Of a stretch of 64,000 nt of DNA, positions 47,978 to 59,866 are shown piece after piece. The notes beneath the pieces are model-generated. The model was not told where the DNA came from, ran no database searches, and was given only the letters and a program-made list of their open reading frames with translations. The stretch is from Halomonas sp. SpR8. Its GTDB lineage: Bacteria; Pseudomonadota; Gammaproteobacteria; Pseudomonadales; Halomonadaceae. Position 1 is the stretch's first letter, and each line of letters begins with the position of its first letter. The stretch is taken from assembly GCF_031010195.1 (NCBI RefSeq), contig NZ_JAUAMC010000001.1:434001-498000 (forward strand), given 5' to 3'. Made by a program: the position numbers and the translations under genes.

Positions 47978-49912
47978 ATGACTACTGCTACCCACGACCA
48001 AACGACAGATAATCAAGCCAACCACGAAGAAACCCTTGGCTTTCAGACTGAAGTTAAGCAGCTGCTGAATTTAATGATTCACTCCCTGTACTCCAACCGG
48101 GAGATTTTTCTACGCGAGCTTATTTCAAACGCGGCAGATGCTTGTGACAAGCTACGCTACGCGGCGCTTGATAACGATGCGCTCTACGAAGGCGACAGCG
48201 AACTGCGTATCGAAATCGAACATGATAAAAAGGCCAACACCATCACCCTGCGTGATAACGGTGTGGGTATGAACCGTGAAGACGTGATCGCCAACTTGGG
48301 CACCATCGCGCGCTCCGGTACTGCCGAGTTTCTCAAGCAGCTTTCCGGCGAGCAACAGAAAGATGCCAAATTAATTGGCCAGTTCGGCGTTGGTTTCTAC
48401 TCAGGCTTTATTGTCGCTGATGAAATTACCGTGCGTACTCGCAAAGCGGGCACTGAAGCTGCCGAAGGCGTTGAGTGGCGCTCCAAAGGGGAGGGCGAGT
48501 TTACCGTTGCCGATATCGAGCGTGCTCAGCACGGCACGGAAATCACGCTGCACCTGAAAGAGGACGCCAAAGAGTTTGCCGACGACTATCGGCTACAGGG
48601 CTTAGTGCGCAAGTATTCGGATCATATCGAAGTGCCTGTGCGCATGCCGAAAACCGAAACGGCCAAGGACGATGAGGGCAATCCCATCGAAGGTAGTGAA
48701 GTGACTACCTGGGAAACTGTTAACGAGGCGACGGCGCTATGGTCGCGTCCCAAGAGCGAGGTTTCCGACGACGAGTACAAGGCGTTCTATAAGCACGTTG
48801 CCCACGATTTTTCTGACCCGCTGACCTGGAGTCACAACAAGGTCGAAGGCAAGCTTGAGTACACCAGCCTGCTCTATGTGCCGGGTCGCGCGCCCTTTGA
48901 TCTGTTTGAGCGCGACGGTGCCCGAGGCGTCAAGCTCTACGTCCAGCGCGTGTTTATCATGGATGACGCCGAGCAGTTCCTGCCGCTCTATCTGCGCTTT
49001 ATCAAAGGCGTATTGGATACCCGCGAACTGTCGCTCAACGTCTCCCGCGAACTGCTCCAGCAGGATCCCAAGGTCGACAAAATCAAATCGGCGCTCACCA
49101 AGCGCGGTTTGGATATGCTCAAGAAGCTGGCCAAAGATAAAGAGCAGTATCAAACCTTCTGGAATACCTTCGGTAGCGTATTGAAAGAAGGGCCGGGTGA
49201 AGACCCCTCCAACCGCGAGAAAATCGCTGGCTTGTTGCGCTTTGCCTCAACCCATAGCGATACGGCTGCTCAGGAGCATGCGCTGGCAGACTACGTTGAG
49301 CGCATGAAAGAGGGCCAGCAGAAGATTTATTACGTGGTGGCGGATAGCTTCAACGCGGCCAAAAACAGCCCGCACCTGGAAATCTTCCGCAAAAAAGGTA
49401 TCGAAGTACTATTGCTATCTGACCGTATCGACGAGTGGCTAATGAGCCATCTCACCGAGTTCGACGGCAAGACCTTTGCTGATGTGGCCAAGGGCGAGCT
49501 TGACCTCGGCGATGTGGAAGACGAAGAAGAGAAAAAAGCCCAGGAAGAGACCGCCAAAGCCAAAGAGGATCTGGTCAAGCGTGTTAAAGAAGCGTTGGGT
49601 GATGGTGTTCAAGAGGTCAAAGTGACTCACCGCCTCACCGACTCACCGGCCTGCGTGGTGCTGCCAGAACATGAGATGGGCTACCAGATGCGCCGCATTA
49701 TGGAAGCCGCTGGTCAGCCGCTGCCTGAAGTAAAACCGATTCTGGAGCTTAATCCAGACCATGCACTGGTGGCGCGTCTGGAGGGGGCTGAAGGCGACCT
49801 GTTTGGTCAGTTAGCGCATATACTGCTGGATCAGGCAATTATCGCCGAAGGCGGTCACTTGGACGACCCTGCCGCCTATGTGAAGCGTCTGAATAGCGTT
49901 TTGACGGCCTAA
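47978..49912 (+). CDS. htpG: Chaperone HtpG (bacterial Hsp90)
   Basis: HtpG is an ATP-driven dimeric chaperone. It has 644 residues from ATG 47978. The GHKL ATP site includes [27 protein letters not shown] and [11 protein letters not shown]. The middle domain has the arginine loop [11 protein letters not shown]. The C-terminal dimerisation domain is intact. A charged E/K-rich stretch (about residues 505-535, [19 protein letters not shown]) makes it about 20 residues longer than the E. coli protein. AAGGG lies upstream of the ATG, and a strong terminator follows. Confidence 0.96.
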   Translation: MTTATHDQTTDNQANHEETLGFQTEVKQLLNLMIHSLYSNREIFLRELISNAADACDKLRYAALDNDALYEGDSELRIEIEHDKKANTITLRDNGVGMNREDVIANLGTIARSGTAEFLKQLSGEQQKDAKLIGQFGVGFYSGFIVADEITVRTRKAGTEAAEGVEWRSKGEGEFTVADIERAQHGTEITLHLKEDAKEFADDYRLQGLVRKYSDHIEVPVRMPKTETAKDDEGNPIEGSEVTTWETVNEATALWSRPKSEVSDDEYKAFYKHVAHDFSDPLTWSHNKVEGKLEYTSLLYVPGRAPFDLFERDGARGVKLYVQRVFIMDDAEQFLPLYLRFIKGVLDTRELSLNVSRELLQQDPKVDKIKSALTKRGLDMLKKLAKDKEQYQTFWNTFGSVLKEGPGEDPSNREKIAGLLRFASTHSDTAAQEHALADYVERMKEGQQKIYYVVADSFNAAKNSPHLEIFRKKGIEVLLLSDRIDEWLMSHLTEFDGKTFADVAKGELDLGDVEDEEEKKAQEETAKAKEDLVKRVKEALGDGVQEVKVTHRLTDSPACVVLPEHEMGYQMRRIMEAAGQPLPEVKPILELNPDHALVARLEGAEGDLFGQLAHILLDQAIIAEGGHLDDPAAYVKRLNSVLTA

Positions 49913-49934
49913 TAATCTACGCTGCGCTAACGAC

Positions 49935-49973
49935 GACGGCCCGCTTGGTTAACCCCAGCGGGCCGTCTGTTTT
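49935..49973 (+). terminator. Rho-independent terminator after htpG
   Basis: GACGGCCCGCT (49935-49945), 11-base loop, AGCGGGCCGTC (49957-49967), then TGTTTT. A small inner palindrome GGTTAACC sits in the loop. Confidence 0.9.
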
Positions 49974-50019
49974 GATAGAGTAGGGTGATACGTTCTGCAC
50001 GACTTCTTAGGACACTATT

Positions 50020-51153
50020 ATGATGGCTGAGCAGCAAACCAACGGTGCAGTGCCCGCTCGCGTAGCGGTACTGGGGGGCGGTAGTTTTGGTACGGCGCTG
50101 GCGAGCATTGCCGCCGACAACGGTGCGCGTGTTCGTCAGTGGATGCGTGATGAGGCGTTGGTCACGCAAATTAATCAGGAGCATCGTAACGGCCGCTATC
50201 TGCCGCATTATGCTATGAATCCGGCCGTGGAAGCCTCGACCGATCTTCAAGCCGTGCTGGCTGACGCTGAACTAGTGCTGATCGCGATCCCATCAAAGGC
50301 CTTTCGCAGCGTCGTGCAAGCGGCGAAAGCGTGGCTTAGGCCAGAGCAGATCCTGGTCAGTACCACCAAAGGGATCGAACAGGACGGCTTTCTGCTGATG
50401 AGCCAAGTGCTTGAGCAGGAGACGGGCTATAGCCATATTGGAGTGATTGCCGGCCCCAATTTGGCCTCTGAAATAGCCGATAAACAGCTAACTGCCACGG
50501 TGATTGCCAGTGCAGATCCATTGACCCGTACGCGGGTTCAGCAGGTATTGGGCTGCCGTTATTTTCGCGTTTACGCCAGCGATGACCGCCATGGCGTTGA
50601 GCTGGGTGGTGCGCTGAAAAATATTTATGCGATTGCCGCCGGTATGGCGGCGGCGCTGGGCATGGGCGAAAACACTCGCAGCATGTTAATGACCCGTGCC
50701 TTGGCAGAGATGAGCCGCTTTGCCGTTGCCCAAGGCGCCAATCCGATGACTTTTTTGGGTTTAGCAGGCGTGGGCGATTTAATCGTCACCTGCTCCTCTA
50801 ACCTGTCGCGCAATTACCGGGTCGGCTACGCCATGGGCGAAGGCCGCACGCTGGAAGAGGCCGTAGATGCCCTTGGTCAAGTCGCGGAAGGCGTGAATAC
50901 CGTTAAGCTGGTGTGCGCTAAAGCGAGTGAAATGGGCGTTTATATGCCGCTGGCAGAAGGCCTCAATCACGTGCTGTTTGACGGTGTGCCTGCCCAGGAG
51001 ATGGCGCGAACCCTGATGATGGGCGAGCAGAGCAGCGACGTAGAGTTTATCTTGCCCCGCGAAGCCGTACAGCAGGCCCATCGGGATCAATCTCATCACA
51101 ACCAAGTTTCTAAGGACCAAGCTTCTAAAGACAGTGGAGGCAGGAATGGCTGA
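50020..51153 (+). CDS. gpsA: Glycerol-3-phosphate dehydrogenase [NAD(P)+]
   Basis: GpsA makes sn-glycerol 3-phosphate from dihydroxyacetone phosphate for phospholipid synthesis. It has 377 residues against about 340 in relatives. The Rossmann motif [17 protein letters not shown] is near residue 20. [33 protein letters not shown] and the catalytic lysine region [17 protein letters not shown] follow. The extra length is a hydrophilic C-terminal tail (about 350-377) containing two tandem Q-x-S-K-D units. Two ATGs (50020, 50023) could start it. It overlaps sixA by 8 bases. Confidence 0.95.
   Translation: MMAEQQTNGAVPARVAVLGGGSFGTALASIAADNGARVRQWMRDEALVTQINQEHRNGRYLPHYAMNPAVEASTDLQAVLADAELVLIAIPSKAFRSVVQAAKAWLRPEQILVSTTKGIEQDGFLLMSQVLEQETGYSHIGVIAGPNLASEIADKQLTATVIASADPLTRTRVQQVLGCRYFRVYASDDRHGVELGGALKNIYAIAAGMAAALGMGENTRSMLMTRALAEMSRFAVAQGANPMTFLGLAGVGDLIVTCSSNLSRNYRVGYAMGEGRTLEEAVDALGQVAEGVNTVKLVCAKASEMGVYMPLAEGLNHVLFDGVPAQEMARTLMMGEQSSDVEFILPREAVQQAHRDQSHHNQVSKDQASKDSGGRNG
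51103..51132 (+). repeat. 15-base tandem duplication in the gpsA 3' end
   Basis: CAAGTTTCTAAGGAC (51103-51117) and CAAGCTTCTAAAGAC (51118-51132) match at 13 of 15 bases and encode Q-V-S-K-D and Q-A-S-K-D. They lie just ahead of the sixA ribosome-binding site. Confidence 0.85.
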
Positions 51154-51628
51154 TGTGTTGATTATGCGCCACGGCGAGGCCGCGCCGGGGTATCCCGACC
51201 AGGCTCGTCGTTTGACGCCTCACGGCGAGCTGGAAGCCGAAAAAATGGCGCGCTGGCTGGTCGGACGTATCGCTGCAGGTGAGCTGCCAGTGCCGAGGAT
51301 TTATGCCAGCCCCTATGCGCGGGCGCAGCAAACCGCCCAAAGGCTCTGCGATGCGTTGGGAACGCCGCTTGAAACGCTGGATTTTATCACCCCAGATGAC
51401 TCCCCCCGTGCGGTAAGCGACTGGCTACTTGAGCAGCCTGAGGGCGCGCCAATAATACTGGTCAGCCATATGCCGTTGGTGGGAGAGTTGGCGGGGTTGT
51501 TGGTAGAAGGCAGCCCGGCGCAGGGGGTTGGTTTCCCTACCGCCGCCATCGCCGAGTTTGAGGCTGAGGTATGGGCGGCGAGGTGTGCGCAGTTGAAGCG
51601 CTTTACCCAGCCCAGCCAGTTGCCCTAG
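51146..51628 (+). CDS. sixA: Phosphohistidine phosphatase SixA
   Basis: A 160-residue histidine-phosphatase-superfamily protein. The RHGEA motif (R8-H9-G10) is at the N terminus and the second conserved histidine is in [11 protein letters not shown]. In E. coli, SixA dephosphorylates phosphohistidine proteins such as ArcB and NPr. The start ATG 51146 lies within the end of gpsA, with AGGCAGGA just ahead, so the two are coupled. The gene ends at a strong bidirectional terminator facing gatB. Length matches the family. Confidence 0.92.
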   Translation: MADVLIMRHGEAAPGYPDQARRLTPHGELEAEKMARWLVGRIAAGELPVPRIYASPYARAQQTAQRLCDALGTPLETLDFITPDDSPRAVSDWLLEQPEGAPIILVSHMPLVGELAGLLVEGSPAQGVGFPTAAIAEFEAEVWAARCAQLKRFTQPSQLP

Positions 51629-51645
51629 TTCAGATTTGTACTATT

Positions 51646-51674
51646 AAAAAAATGGCTGCCTGAGCAGCCATTTT
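51646..51674. terminator. Bidirectional terminator between sixA and gatB
   Basis: AAAATGGCTGC (51649-51659), loop CTGA, GCAGCCATTTT (51664-51674), with A-run before and T-run after. Confidence 0.93.
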
Positions 51675-51682
51675 CTAGGTTT

Positions 51683-53137
51683 TTACAACAACGCGTCGAG
51701 CTTCTCTTTTAGCAAGCCGTTCACCTGCTGTGGGTTGGCGGTGCCGCGCGACGCTTTCATCACTTGGCCGACAAAGTAGCCGATCATTTTGCCGCGTTTT
51801 TCCGGCTCCGAGTCGCGGTATTGAGCGACCTGGGCGGGGCTGTCGGCGATTACCTGATCGATCATTGCCTCGATAGCGCCGGTGTCGGTCACCTGCTTGA
51901 GGCCTTTCGCTTCGATCACTTCATCAGCGCTTTCGCCCTGGCCATTCCACAGCGCTTGGAAGACCTCTTTGGCGGCTTTGCCGTTAATAGTGTCATCCAG
52001 CACCCGGCTGATCAGCTCGCCTAGCTGGCGGGCAGAGATCGGGCTATTGGCAATGCTTAGACTTTCGCGGTTAAGCGCCCCGGAAAGCTCGCCCTGCACC
52101 CAGTTAGCCGCCTGCTTGGCATCGCCACATTCGCTATGCACGGCTTCAAAAAATTCGGCCATATCGCGGCTGGCAGAGATCACGTTGGCATCATAAGCGG
52201 ACAGCCCCAGCTCGTTTTGAAAGCGCTCACGCTTATCCGCCGGGAGCTCGGGCAGTTGGCTGCGCAGATGGTCCAGGTAGGCCTGATCGAGCACCACCGG
52301 CAGCAGGTCGGGGCAGGGGAAGTAACGGTAGTCGTTGGCCTCCTCCTTGGTGCGCATGCTGCGGGTTTCATCGCGATCCGGGTCGAACAGGCGGGTTTCT
52401 TGAACCACGCTGCCACCATCTTCAATCAACTCAATCTGGCGTTCAACCTCAAAGGCAATCGCTCGCTCGACAAAGCGGAAGGAGTTAACGTTTTTAATCT
52501 CCGCACGGGTACCAAAGGCTTCCTGACCTTTGGGGCGTACCGAGACGTTCACGTCGCAACGCATGGAGCCTTCCGCCATATTACCGTCGGAAATGCCCAG
52601 GTAGGTCACGATGGAGTGGATCGCCTTGAGATACGCTGCGGCCTCTTTGGCGCTGCGCATATCCGGCTCCGAAACGATTTCCAGCAGCGGCGTGCCTGCC
52701 CGGTTCAAGTCGATACCGGTCATGCCGTGAAAATCTTCATGTAGTGACTTGCCGGCATCCTCTTCAAGGTGGGCGTGGTGAATGCGGATATGCTTGGTGC
52801 TGCCATCCTCTAGCGTAATTTCAACCTCGCCAGGGCCGACGATGGGGTGGTACATCTGGCTAGTCTGGTAGCCCTTGGGCAGATCGGGGTAGAAGTAGTT
52901 TTTACGGTCAAACACCGACACTTCAGCGATATCGGCATGCACTGCCAGGCCAAACTGCACGGCCATGGCGACGGCTTGCTCATTAAGCACCGGCAGTACG
53001 CCGGGTAGGCCTAAATCCACCGCACATGCCTGGGTATTTGGCTCAGCGCCAAACGCCGTGGAGGCGCCGGAGAAAATTTTAGAGCGCGTTGCGAGCTGAA
53101 CGTGGACTTCAAGCCCAATCACGGTTTCCCATTGCAT
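51683..53137 (-). CDS. gatB: Aspartyl/glutamyl-tRNA(Asn/Gln) amidotransferase subunit B
   Basis: GatB is the kinase and tRNA-binding subunit of the GatCAB amidotransferase. The complex turns Glu-tRNA(Gln) and/or Asp-tRNA(Asn) into the amidated forms. It has 484 residues, with [20 protein letters not shown] at the N terminus. [18 protein letters not shown] and [17 protein letters not shown] follow, along with the C-terminal YqeY-like tail domain (about 330-484). Its start codon overlaps the gatA stop (TAATG). Presence implies the indirect amidation route in this organism. Confidence 0.96.
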   Translation of the reverse strand: MQWETVIGLEVHVQLATRSKIFSGASTAFGAEPNTQACAVDLGLPGVLPVLNEQAVAMAVQFGLAVHADIAEVSVFDRKNYFYPDLPKGYQTSQMYHPIVGPGEVEITLEDGSTKHIRIHHAHLEEDAGKSLHEDFHGMTGIDLNRAGTPLLEIVSEPDMRSAKEAAAYLKAIHSIVTYLGISDGNMAEGSMRCDVNVSVRPKGQEAFGTRAEIKNVNSFRFVERAIAFEVERQIELIEDGGSVVQETRLFDPDRDETRSMRTKEEANDYRYFPCPDLLPVVLDQAYLDHLRSQLPELPADKRERFQNELGLSAYDANVISASRDMAEFFEAVHSECGDAKQAANWVQGELSGALNRESLSIANSPISARQLGELISRVLDDTINGKAAKEVFQALWNGQGESADEVIEAKGLKQVTDTGAIEAMIDQVIADSPAQVAQYRDSEPEKRGKMIGYFVGQVMKASRGTANPQQVNGLLKEKLDALL

Positions 53138-54597
53138 TAGGCATACTCCTCGGCAAAGGCAGGACGTTGTAAGTGCCAGTCGGTCGCTTGCTGAAACTGG
53201 TGGGCGACGTTAAGCAACTGCGCTTCGGCAAAGTGGGTGCCAAGAATCTGTAGGCCCACCGGGCGGCCACCGACAAAACCCGCGGGTACGCTAATACCGG
53301 GGATGCCAGCCAGGTTGACGGCAATCGTATAGATATCCTGCAGATACATCGACACCGGGTCTTTTTTGGCGCCCAGGTCGAAGGCTGGCGTAGGCGAGGC
53401 GGGGCCCATCAGAACATCGACGTCTTCAAAGGCGTCCAGGAAGTCCTGACGGATCAAGCGACGCACCTGCTGGGCTTTGGTGTAGTAGGCGTCAAAAAAG
53501 CCTTCTGAGAGCGTATGAGTGCCGATTAGGATGCGTCGCTTGACCTCTTCGCCAAAGCCTTCTTCCCGCGAACGCTTGTAGAGATCAATTAGATCGCTGG
53601 GGTTGTCGCAGCGGTGACCGAAACGCACGCCGTCGTAGCGGGAGAGGTTCGAAGAAGCCTCCGCAGGGGCAATCACGTAGTAGGCTGGAATCGCATAGTG
53701 GGTATGCGGCAGGCTGACTTCGCGTACCGTGGCGCCCAGGGATTCGTAGACTTTTACCGCCTCGCGGACGGCTTTTTCGACTTCGGGATCCAAACCATCG
53801 CCAAAATACTCTTTGGGCAGGCCGATCTTGAGACCCGAGAGGGGGGCATTCAGGCCCTCCACGTAGTCGGGTACGCCGCGGGCAACGCTGGTGGAGTCTC
53901 GACCGTCGTGGCCGGCAATAACGCCAAGCAGGTGAGCGCAATCTTCGGCACTGCGCGCCAGCGGACCTGCTTGGTCAAGGCTCGAGGCGTAGGCAATGAT
54001 GCCAAAGCGCGATACGCGGCCATAGGTGGGCTTTAAGCCGGTGATGCCACAAAACGCCGCCGGTTGGCGAATCGAGCCTCCTGTGTCGGTGCCCATGGCC
54101 GCTGGCACCAGGCCCGCCGCGACGGCTGCCGCGCTGCCGCCGGAGCTACCGCCGGGGACTGCCGTTAAGTCCCAGGGGTTCTTAACCGGGCCGTAGTAGC
54201 TGCTTTCGTTGGAGGAGCCCATGGCGAACTCATCCATATTGGTTTTGCCTAGGCTGATCGTCCCCGCCGCATTCAGTTTTTCAACCACGGTGGCATTATA
54301 GGGGGCGATAAAGTTATCCAGCATTTTCGAGCCGCAGCTGGTTTTCAAGCCCTGGGTGCAGAAAATATCTTTCAGCGCCAGAGGAATGCCCGCTAGCGGC
54401 CCGGTCTTGCCTGCCGCTCGTGCATTGTCGGCGACTTCAGCTTGTCTCAGCGCCTGTTCCGCGGTCACGCTGATAAAACTGTTCAGCTTGCCGTCAGCCT
54501 TGTCGATGCGCTGTAAAAAGTGAGCGGTCAGCTCGCGGCTGGAAAACTCGCCGCTTTTCAAAGCGGCAGCGAGTTGCGTTAAGGTTTTCTCATGCAT
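53137..54597 (-). CDS. gatA: Aspartyl/glutamyl-tRNA(Asn/Gln) amidotransferase subunit A
   Basis: GatA is the glutaminase subunit, releasing ammonia from glutamine for GatB. It has 486 residues with the amidase signature triad: K75 (LALKDIF), cis-serine S150 in [15 protein letters not shown], and nucleophile S174 in [11 protein letters not shown]. The spacing K-75-S-24-S matches characterised GatA. It lies between gatC (95 bases upstream) and gatB (one-base overlap). GGAG is about 11 bases ahead of the ATG. Confidence 0.97.
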   Translation of the reverse strand: MHEKTLTQLAAALKSGEFSSRELTAHFLQRIDKADGKLNSFISVTAEQALRQAEVADNARAAGKTGPLAGIPLALKDIFCTQGLKTSCGSKMLDNFIAPYNATVVEKLNAAGTISLGKTNMDEFAMGSSNESSYYGPVKNPWDLTAVPGGSSGGSAAAVAAGLVPAAMGTDTGGSIRQPAAFCGITGLKPTYGRVSRFGIIAYASSLDQAGPLARSAEDCAHLLGVIAGHDGRDSTSVARGVPDYVEGLNAPLSGLKIGLPKEYFGDGLDPEVEKAVREAVKVYESLGATVREVSLPHTHYAIPAYYVIAPAEASSNLSRYDGVRFGHRCDNPSDLIDLYKRSREEGFGEEVKRRILIGTHTLSEGFFDAYYTKAQQVRRLIRQDFLDAFEDVDVLMGPASPTPAFDLGAKKDPVSMYLQDIYTIAVNLAGIPGISVPAGFVGGRPVGLQILGTHFAEAQLLNVAHQFQQATDWHLQRPAFAEEYA

Positions 54598-54692
54598 GAC
54601 CCAGAAGCTCCGTTCAGGGGAGAAAAAAAAGAGGCAATAGTGTTGGCTGTCAATGCTCGTGCGCGATTGTCCCGCGTACTTATTGAATGAGT

Positions 54693-54980
54693 TTATTCAA
54701 CGACACGGGGCACCAGATACAGGCCATTTTCCACTGCCGGAGCACAGCGCTGAAAAGTGTCGCGCTGGTTAGTTTCCGTTACTTCATCGGCACGCAGTCG
54801 TTGGGTCGCATCTAGCGGATGAGACAGCGGCGAAATCCCTGTGGTATCAATGCTTTGTAGTTGATCAACCATGTCGATAATCCGGCTTAGGTCGTCTACA
54901 AAGCCGCTGGCTTGGTCATCGCTAATGGCAAGTCGGGCCAGGTGGGCGGCCCGGCGTACATGAGAGTCTTCAATCGCCAT
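54693..54980 (-). CDS. gatC: Aspartyl/glutamyl-tRNA(Asn/Gln) amidotransferase subunit C
   Basis: GatC is the 95-residue clamp subunit that joins GatA and Gat[19 protein letters not shown] at the start and [18 protein letters not shown] next are the family helices, and [13 protein letters not shown] is the conserved middle. I use ATG 54980; the frame runs on to 55022 but lacks family sequence there. GAGGAA is upstream. Unlike many genomes, a 95-base gap with a long A/T run separates it from gatA. Confidence 0.93.
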   Translation of the reverse strand: MAIEDSHVRRAAHLARLAISDDQASGFVDDLSRIIDMVDQLQSIDTTGISPLSHPLDATQRLRADEVTETNQRDTFQRCAPAVENGLYLVPRVVE

Positions 54981-55197
54981 GTTCGAGATTTCCTCGCAAA
55001 GGTGATGGAACATATTCCACATTAAGCGGTATACATACCGACATCAAAAAAACGTCTTGTGTCGCAGACGTGGAAAATAGCCGCAAAAGGTACCACATAT
55101 TGGCCTTAACTGGCAGTGTTAGGCGCGACTCGTGCTTGCTGCCAGGGGGTTGCGGTGATACCGTTTGCATCCGCACAGGGTTCCCGGTCTGCACTAG

Positions 55198-56247
<1,050 letters not shown>

Positions 56248-56271
56248 TCGCAGCGGTTAATTGCGGGGGGA

Positions 56272-57261
56272 TTGCCTATTAAACCGCTGTTTTCGCACGG
56301 GCCACTGCCGGGCTACCGGCTGTTTTTTTGCGTGTTGGCTGCCAGTGCTTTGATGTTTGTCGACCAGCGTTTCACGCGTATGGAGCAAGTGCGCGCGCAG
56401 ATGTCGATGATCGTAGCGCCTATTCAATGGGTCGTTAGCGTGCCTAGCGACCTGTTGAATTGGGGGTCGCTGGCGCTCTCTGATCAACAGGCGCTGGTGG
56501 ATGAGAATCGCCGCCTTCGTGAGCAGATTCTTACTCTTTCTCATCGTGGCCAACGAATGGCCAATCTGACGGCAGAAAACAGCGAGCTGCGCGATTTGCT
56601 TAAAGCCGCTGAGCGGCGTGATATTCCTTATATCACCGCCGAGTTGCTATCGCTTGATAATGATCCTTTCAGCCATCAAATGGTGGTCAACCGTGGGCAT
56701 CGCAACGGCGCCTACGTGGGGCAGCCGGTGATCGATGCGTTTGGTCTGGTGGGGCAAATTACGGCGGTGTCTGCTTACTCCAGTCGCGTATTGTTATTAG
56801 CAGATGCAAGCCACGCCTTACCGGTTCAACTGAATCGCAATGGGTTGCGCTTTATCGTTCAAGGGGCGGGTCGTTACAGCAGCGTGAATGTTATGCACGT
56901 GCCTGATACGGCGGATATCCGCGAAGGTGACCTACTGACCACGTCTGGTTTGGCGGGGCGCTTCCCCCCAGGTTATCCCGTGGCGCGCGTCACCGAGGTT
57001 TTTCACGATCCGGGTAAGCCGTTCGCGCGGGTAACCGCCGAACCCATGGCGCAGCTGCAGCGTTCACGTCACTTCTTGCTGCTTTTTCCGCCTCCGCGAG
57101 AGGAAATAGAAGAGCACGCGTGGGATGATACGCTGGATATTTCGGCAGAGGCACTGCGCTCCTCGCTACATCTTGCCGTTCCTGGCAGCGTTCAGCACGA
57201 TAACGCTCAGCCCAATAACGCGTTGCGCAACCAAAACGCATCATCTCAAGAGGTGCCCTGA
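56272..57261 (+). CDS. mreC: Rod shape-determining protein MreC
   Basis: MreC is a bitopic protein that forms periplasmic tubes organising the elongasome. It has 329 residues. One membrane segment lies near residues 18-35. A coiled coil (about 70-105) follows, with two beta-barrel domains (YITAELLSLDNDPFSHQMVVN and later GDLLTTSGLAGRFPPGYPVA). A hydrophilic N/Q-rich tail follows. The start is TTG 56272 after a G-run (GCGGGGGG), an uncommon start; the next in-frame residues align with relatives. It overlaps mreD by one base. Confidence 0.93.
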   Translation: MPIKPLFSHGPLPGYRLFFCVLAASALMFVDQRFTRMEQVRAQMSMIVAPIQWVVSVPSDLLNWGSLALSDQQALVDENRRLREQILTLSHRGQRMANLTAENSELRDLLKAAERRDIPYITAELLSLDNDPFSHQMVVNRGHRNGAYVGQPVIDAFGLVGQITAVSAYSSRVLLLADASHALPVQLNRNGLRFIVQGAGRYSSVNVMHVPDTADIREGDLLTTSGLAGRFPPGYPVARVTEVFHDPGKPFARVTAEPMAQLQRSRHFLLLFPPPREEIEEHAWDDTLDISAEALRSSLHLAVPGSVQHDNAQPNNALRNQNASSQEVP

Positions 57262-57749
57262 TGGCCCGAGCACCGACGGTTCCGCTACTGATTGTTTGGT
57301 TTAGCCTTGTTTTTGCGCTGTGTTTGCAAGTTATGCCTCTGGCCGATGGTTGGCAGGTCTATCGCCCCGAGTGGTTGGGGCTGATGCTGATCTACTGGTG
57401 TATGCGTACTCCCGACAGAGTTGGCGTTTTTCACGGCTTTGTGCTGGGCATTTTATTGGATTTAATTGAAGGCACTGCGTTAGGTCAGCATGCGCTGATT
57501 TATGCGTTCTTGGCTTTCTTATCTGCCTTGGTCTACCCCCGCTTCCGAGCTTATTCGTTGGTACAGCAGTCGGCGTTAGTACTGGTGCTACTCGGCTTGG
57601 TGCAATTAATGGCACAGTGGTTGCGCACGATTGTCGGCGATTTTTCGATACATCTAGCCTTTTTAATTCCTTCGCTGATTAGCGCCTTGCTTTGGCCGTG
57701 GCTGGCAACCATGTTCCAGGCGTTAGAGCGCCGGTTGACCGCGTCATGA
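57261..57749 (+). CDS. mreD: Rod shape-determining protein MreD
   Basis: A 162-residue inner-membrane protein with about five segments, the third member of the MreBCD shape complex. The block RPEWLGLMLIYWCMRTPDRVG and GFVLGILLDLIEGTALGQHAL match the MreD family. Start and stop both overlap the neighbouring genes (TGATG with mreC, ATGA with maf), so expression is coupled. Confidence 0.93.
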   Translation: MARAPTVPLLIVWFSLVFALCLQVMPLADGWQVYRPEWLGLMLIYWCMRTPDRVGVFHGFVLGILLDLIEGTALGQHALIYAFLAFLSALVYPRFRAYSLVQQSALVLVLLGLVQLMAQWLRTIVGDFSIHLAFLIPSLISALLWPWLATMFQALERRLTAS

Positions 57750-58330
57750 CGGCAACCCCAGTCCTATGCTTAGCGTCTGCCTCTCCGCGCCGTAAGGCGC
57801 TACTGGCCTCTATTGGCGTACCGGTCACGGTTCGCCCATGTCATATTGATGAGACGCCGCTGGCTGGCGAGTCGGCTGAAGTCTATGTGTATCGCTTGGC
57901 GGTTACCAAAGCGGAAGCGGCGGCTCCGTTGACGGGTCTGCCTACGTTAGGTTCAGATACCGCAGTGGTAGTTGATGGGCGTATCCTAGGTAAACCGGCG
58001 GATTTTGATGAAGGCGCGGGTATGTTGCGGCTGCTCTCTGGCAGAAGCCACCATGTGCTGACCAGCGTAGCGGTGAGCGGGCCTGCAGGGATGCTTAGCT
58101 GTTGTGTAGCCACCCAGGTAACCATGCGTCTGATAGATGAGCATGAAATGGCAGCCTATTGGCGTACTGGTGAGCCCGCTGATAAGGCAGGCAGCTACGC
58201 AATACAGGGTTTAGCGTCCATATTTGTAAAAGAGATTCAAGGCAGTCATTCGGCAGTGGTAGGGCTACCGCTGTTTGAGACGGCGAACTTGCTACACCAA
58301 CAGGGAGTTCCAATCTGGCAGCGTGTTTAA
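57746..58330 (+). CDS. maf: Maf-type nucleoside triphosphate pyrophosphatase
   Basis: A 194-residue Maf/HAM1-like pyrophosphatase. The N-terminal LASASPRRKALLASIGV carries the SxSxRR motif. KAEAAAPLTGLPTLGSDTAVVVDGR, with its conserved lysine and aspartate, and the late DKAGSYAIQGLASIFVKEI follow. It acts on dTTP/UTP or modified nucleotides; placement between mreD and rng matches YhdE of E. coli, a dTTP/UTP pyrophosphatase. The ATG overlaps the mreD stop; the frame is open further upstream inside mreD. Confidence 0.93.
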   Translation: MTATPVLCLASASPRRKALLASIGVPVTVRPCHIDETPLAGESAEVYVYRLAVTKAEAAAPLTGLPTLGSDTAVVVDGRILGKPADFDEGAGMLRLLSGRSHHVLTSVAVSGPAGMLSCCVATQVTMRLIDEHEMAAYWRTGEPADKAGSYAIQGLASIFVKEIQGSHSAVVGLPLFETANLLHQQGVPIWQRV

Positions 58331-58400
58331 CGCTTTTGGCTTGAGAGGAATGCCACCGGTATTGCTAGCAAGTAATACGTCAACCAATAAGGAATTTTGC

Positions 58401-59864
58401 ATGAGCGGTGAAGTTCTCATCAATTTAACGCCAATGGAAACCCGCGTTGCGCTGGTTGAAAACGGCGTTTTGCAAGAGGCACTGATCGAACGTTCCCGCC
58501 GACGTGGCATCGTGGGCAATATCTACAAAGGCAAAGTAGTACGTGTACTGCCTGGAATGCAGGCTGCCTTTGTCGATATTGGTCTAGAGCGTGCAGCCTT
58601 TATTCATGCTCATGAAGTCATGCCGCCGGGCACGCCGCCGGATGAGCAGCAAACTATTGGTCAATTGCTCCATGAAGGCCAGGCATTAGTGGTTCAAGTG
58701 ACTAAAGATCCTATCGCTAGTAAAGGGGCGCGGCTAACGACCCACCTTTCGATCCCCTCCCGCTATTTGGTCTATATGCCAGACTCCCCGCACCACGGCG
58801 TTTCTCAGCGAATTGAAGATGAGCGTGAACGCGAGCGACTTAAAGCGCTGTTGGACACCAGTGTGGCGGAGCAGACGCTGGAAGTGACGGGAGGCTTTAT
58901 TGTCCGTACTGCCGCCGAGGGCGTTGGGGACGATGAGCTGAAAGGCGATATGCACTTTCTGCTGCGGCTATGGCGTAAAGTGAGTGAGCGTAAAATTACG
59001 GCTACCCCGCAAAGCGTCATTTATGATGATCTGCCGCTGTTTATGCGCACCCTGCGCGACGTAATGCGCGACGATATAGAGAAAGTGCGCATCGATTCCC
59101 GGGAAAACTTCATCAAGCTGGTCGAGTTTGCCGAAGAATTTATGCCCGACGCGGTGGAGCGCATCGAGTACTACCCCGGCGAGCGGCCCATCTTTGATCT
59201 GTATAGCGTCGAAGATGAGATACAAAAAGCTCTGGGGCGTAAGGTTCAGCTGAAATCCGGCGGTTACTTGGTGATTGATCCGACGGAGGCAATGACTACC
59301 ATTGACGTCAATACTGGCGGCTATGTTGGCCATCGTAATCTTGAAGAGACGATCTTCAAAACCAATCTTGAAGCTGCCACGGCAATCGCCCGTCAACTGC
59401 GGCTGCGTAATTTGGGCGGCATCATCATTATCGACTTTATCGATATGGTCGATGTTGAGCACCAGAGGCAGGTATTGCGGGTATTGGAAAAAGCCCTGGA
59501 GCGTGATCACGCCAAAACCAAGTGTACAGGGATCACCGAGCTTGGCCTTGTCCAGCTTACTCGTAAACGAACCCGCGAAAGCCTGGAGCAAACACTGTGT
59601 GAAGCGTGCCCCACCTGCAGTGGGCGGGGCACGCTTAAAACCCCAGAAACCGTCTGCTACGAAATTTTTCGCGAGATTCTGCGCGAAGAGCGCGCCTATA
59701 GCGCTGAAACCTACATGGTGTTGGCATCGCAGCCCGTCGTTGACCGTTTGCTAGATGAGGAGTCAGCGGCGGTGGCGGACCTTGAAACGTTTATCAATAA
59801 AACGATTCGGTTTCAGGTCGAGCAGCACTACTCCCAAGAACAGTACGACATCGTGCTGATGTAA
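58401..59864 (+). CDS. rng: Ribonuclease G
   Basis: RNase G is an RNase E relative that trims the 5' end of 16S rRNA and starts decay of some mRNAs. It has 487 residues, the size of RNase G rather than RNase E. The S1 domain is at about 37-120 (GNIYKGKVVRVLPGMQAAFVDIG). The DNase I-like core has the catalytic aspartate pair (TTIDVNTGGYVG, IIIIDFIDM). The zinc-link CPTCSGRG is near residue 408. ATG 58401 follows AAGGA. Two bases separate it from yhdP. Confidence 0.96.
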   Translation: MSGEVLINLTPMETRVALVENGVLQEALIERSRRRGIVGNIYKGKVVRVLPGMQAAFVDIGLERAAFIHAHEVMPPGTPPDEQQTIGQLLHEGQALVVQVTKDPIASKGARLTTHLSIPSRYLVYMPDSPHHGVSQRIEDERERERLKALLDTSVAEQTLEVTGGFIVRTAAEGVGDDELKGDMHFLLRLWRKVSERKITATPQSVIYDDLPLFMRTLRDVMRDDIEKVRIDSRENFIKLVEFAEEFMPDAVERIEYYPGERPIFDLYSVEDEIQKALGRKVQLKSGGYLVIDPTEAMTTIDVNTGGYVGHRNLEETIFKTNLEAATAIARQLRLRNLGGIIIIDFIDMVDVEHQRQVLRVLEKALERDHAKTKCTGITELGLVQLTRKRTRESLEQTLCEACPTCSGRGTLKTPETVCYEIFREILREERAYSAETYMVLASQPVVDRLLDEESAAVADLETFINKTIRFQVEQHYSQEQYDIVLM

Positions 59865-59866
59865 TC

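Noticed and set aside
52136..52744. 202-codon plus-strand frame inside gatB
   Set aside because: gatB is intact and highly conserved on the other strand; this frame shows no motifs.
58968..59591. 207-codon minus-strand frame opposite rng
   Set aside because: Shadow of the well-conserved rng coding sequence; no family features.
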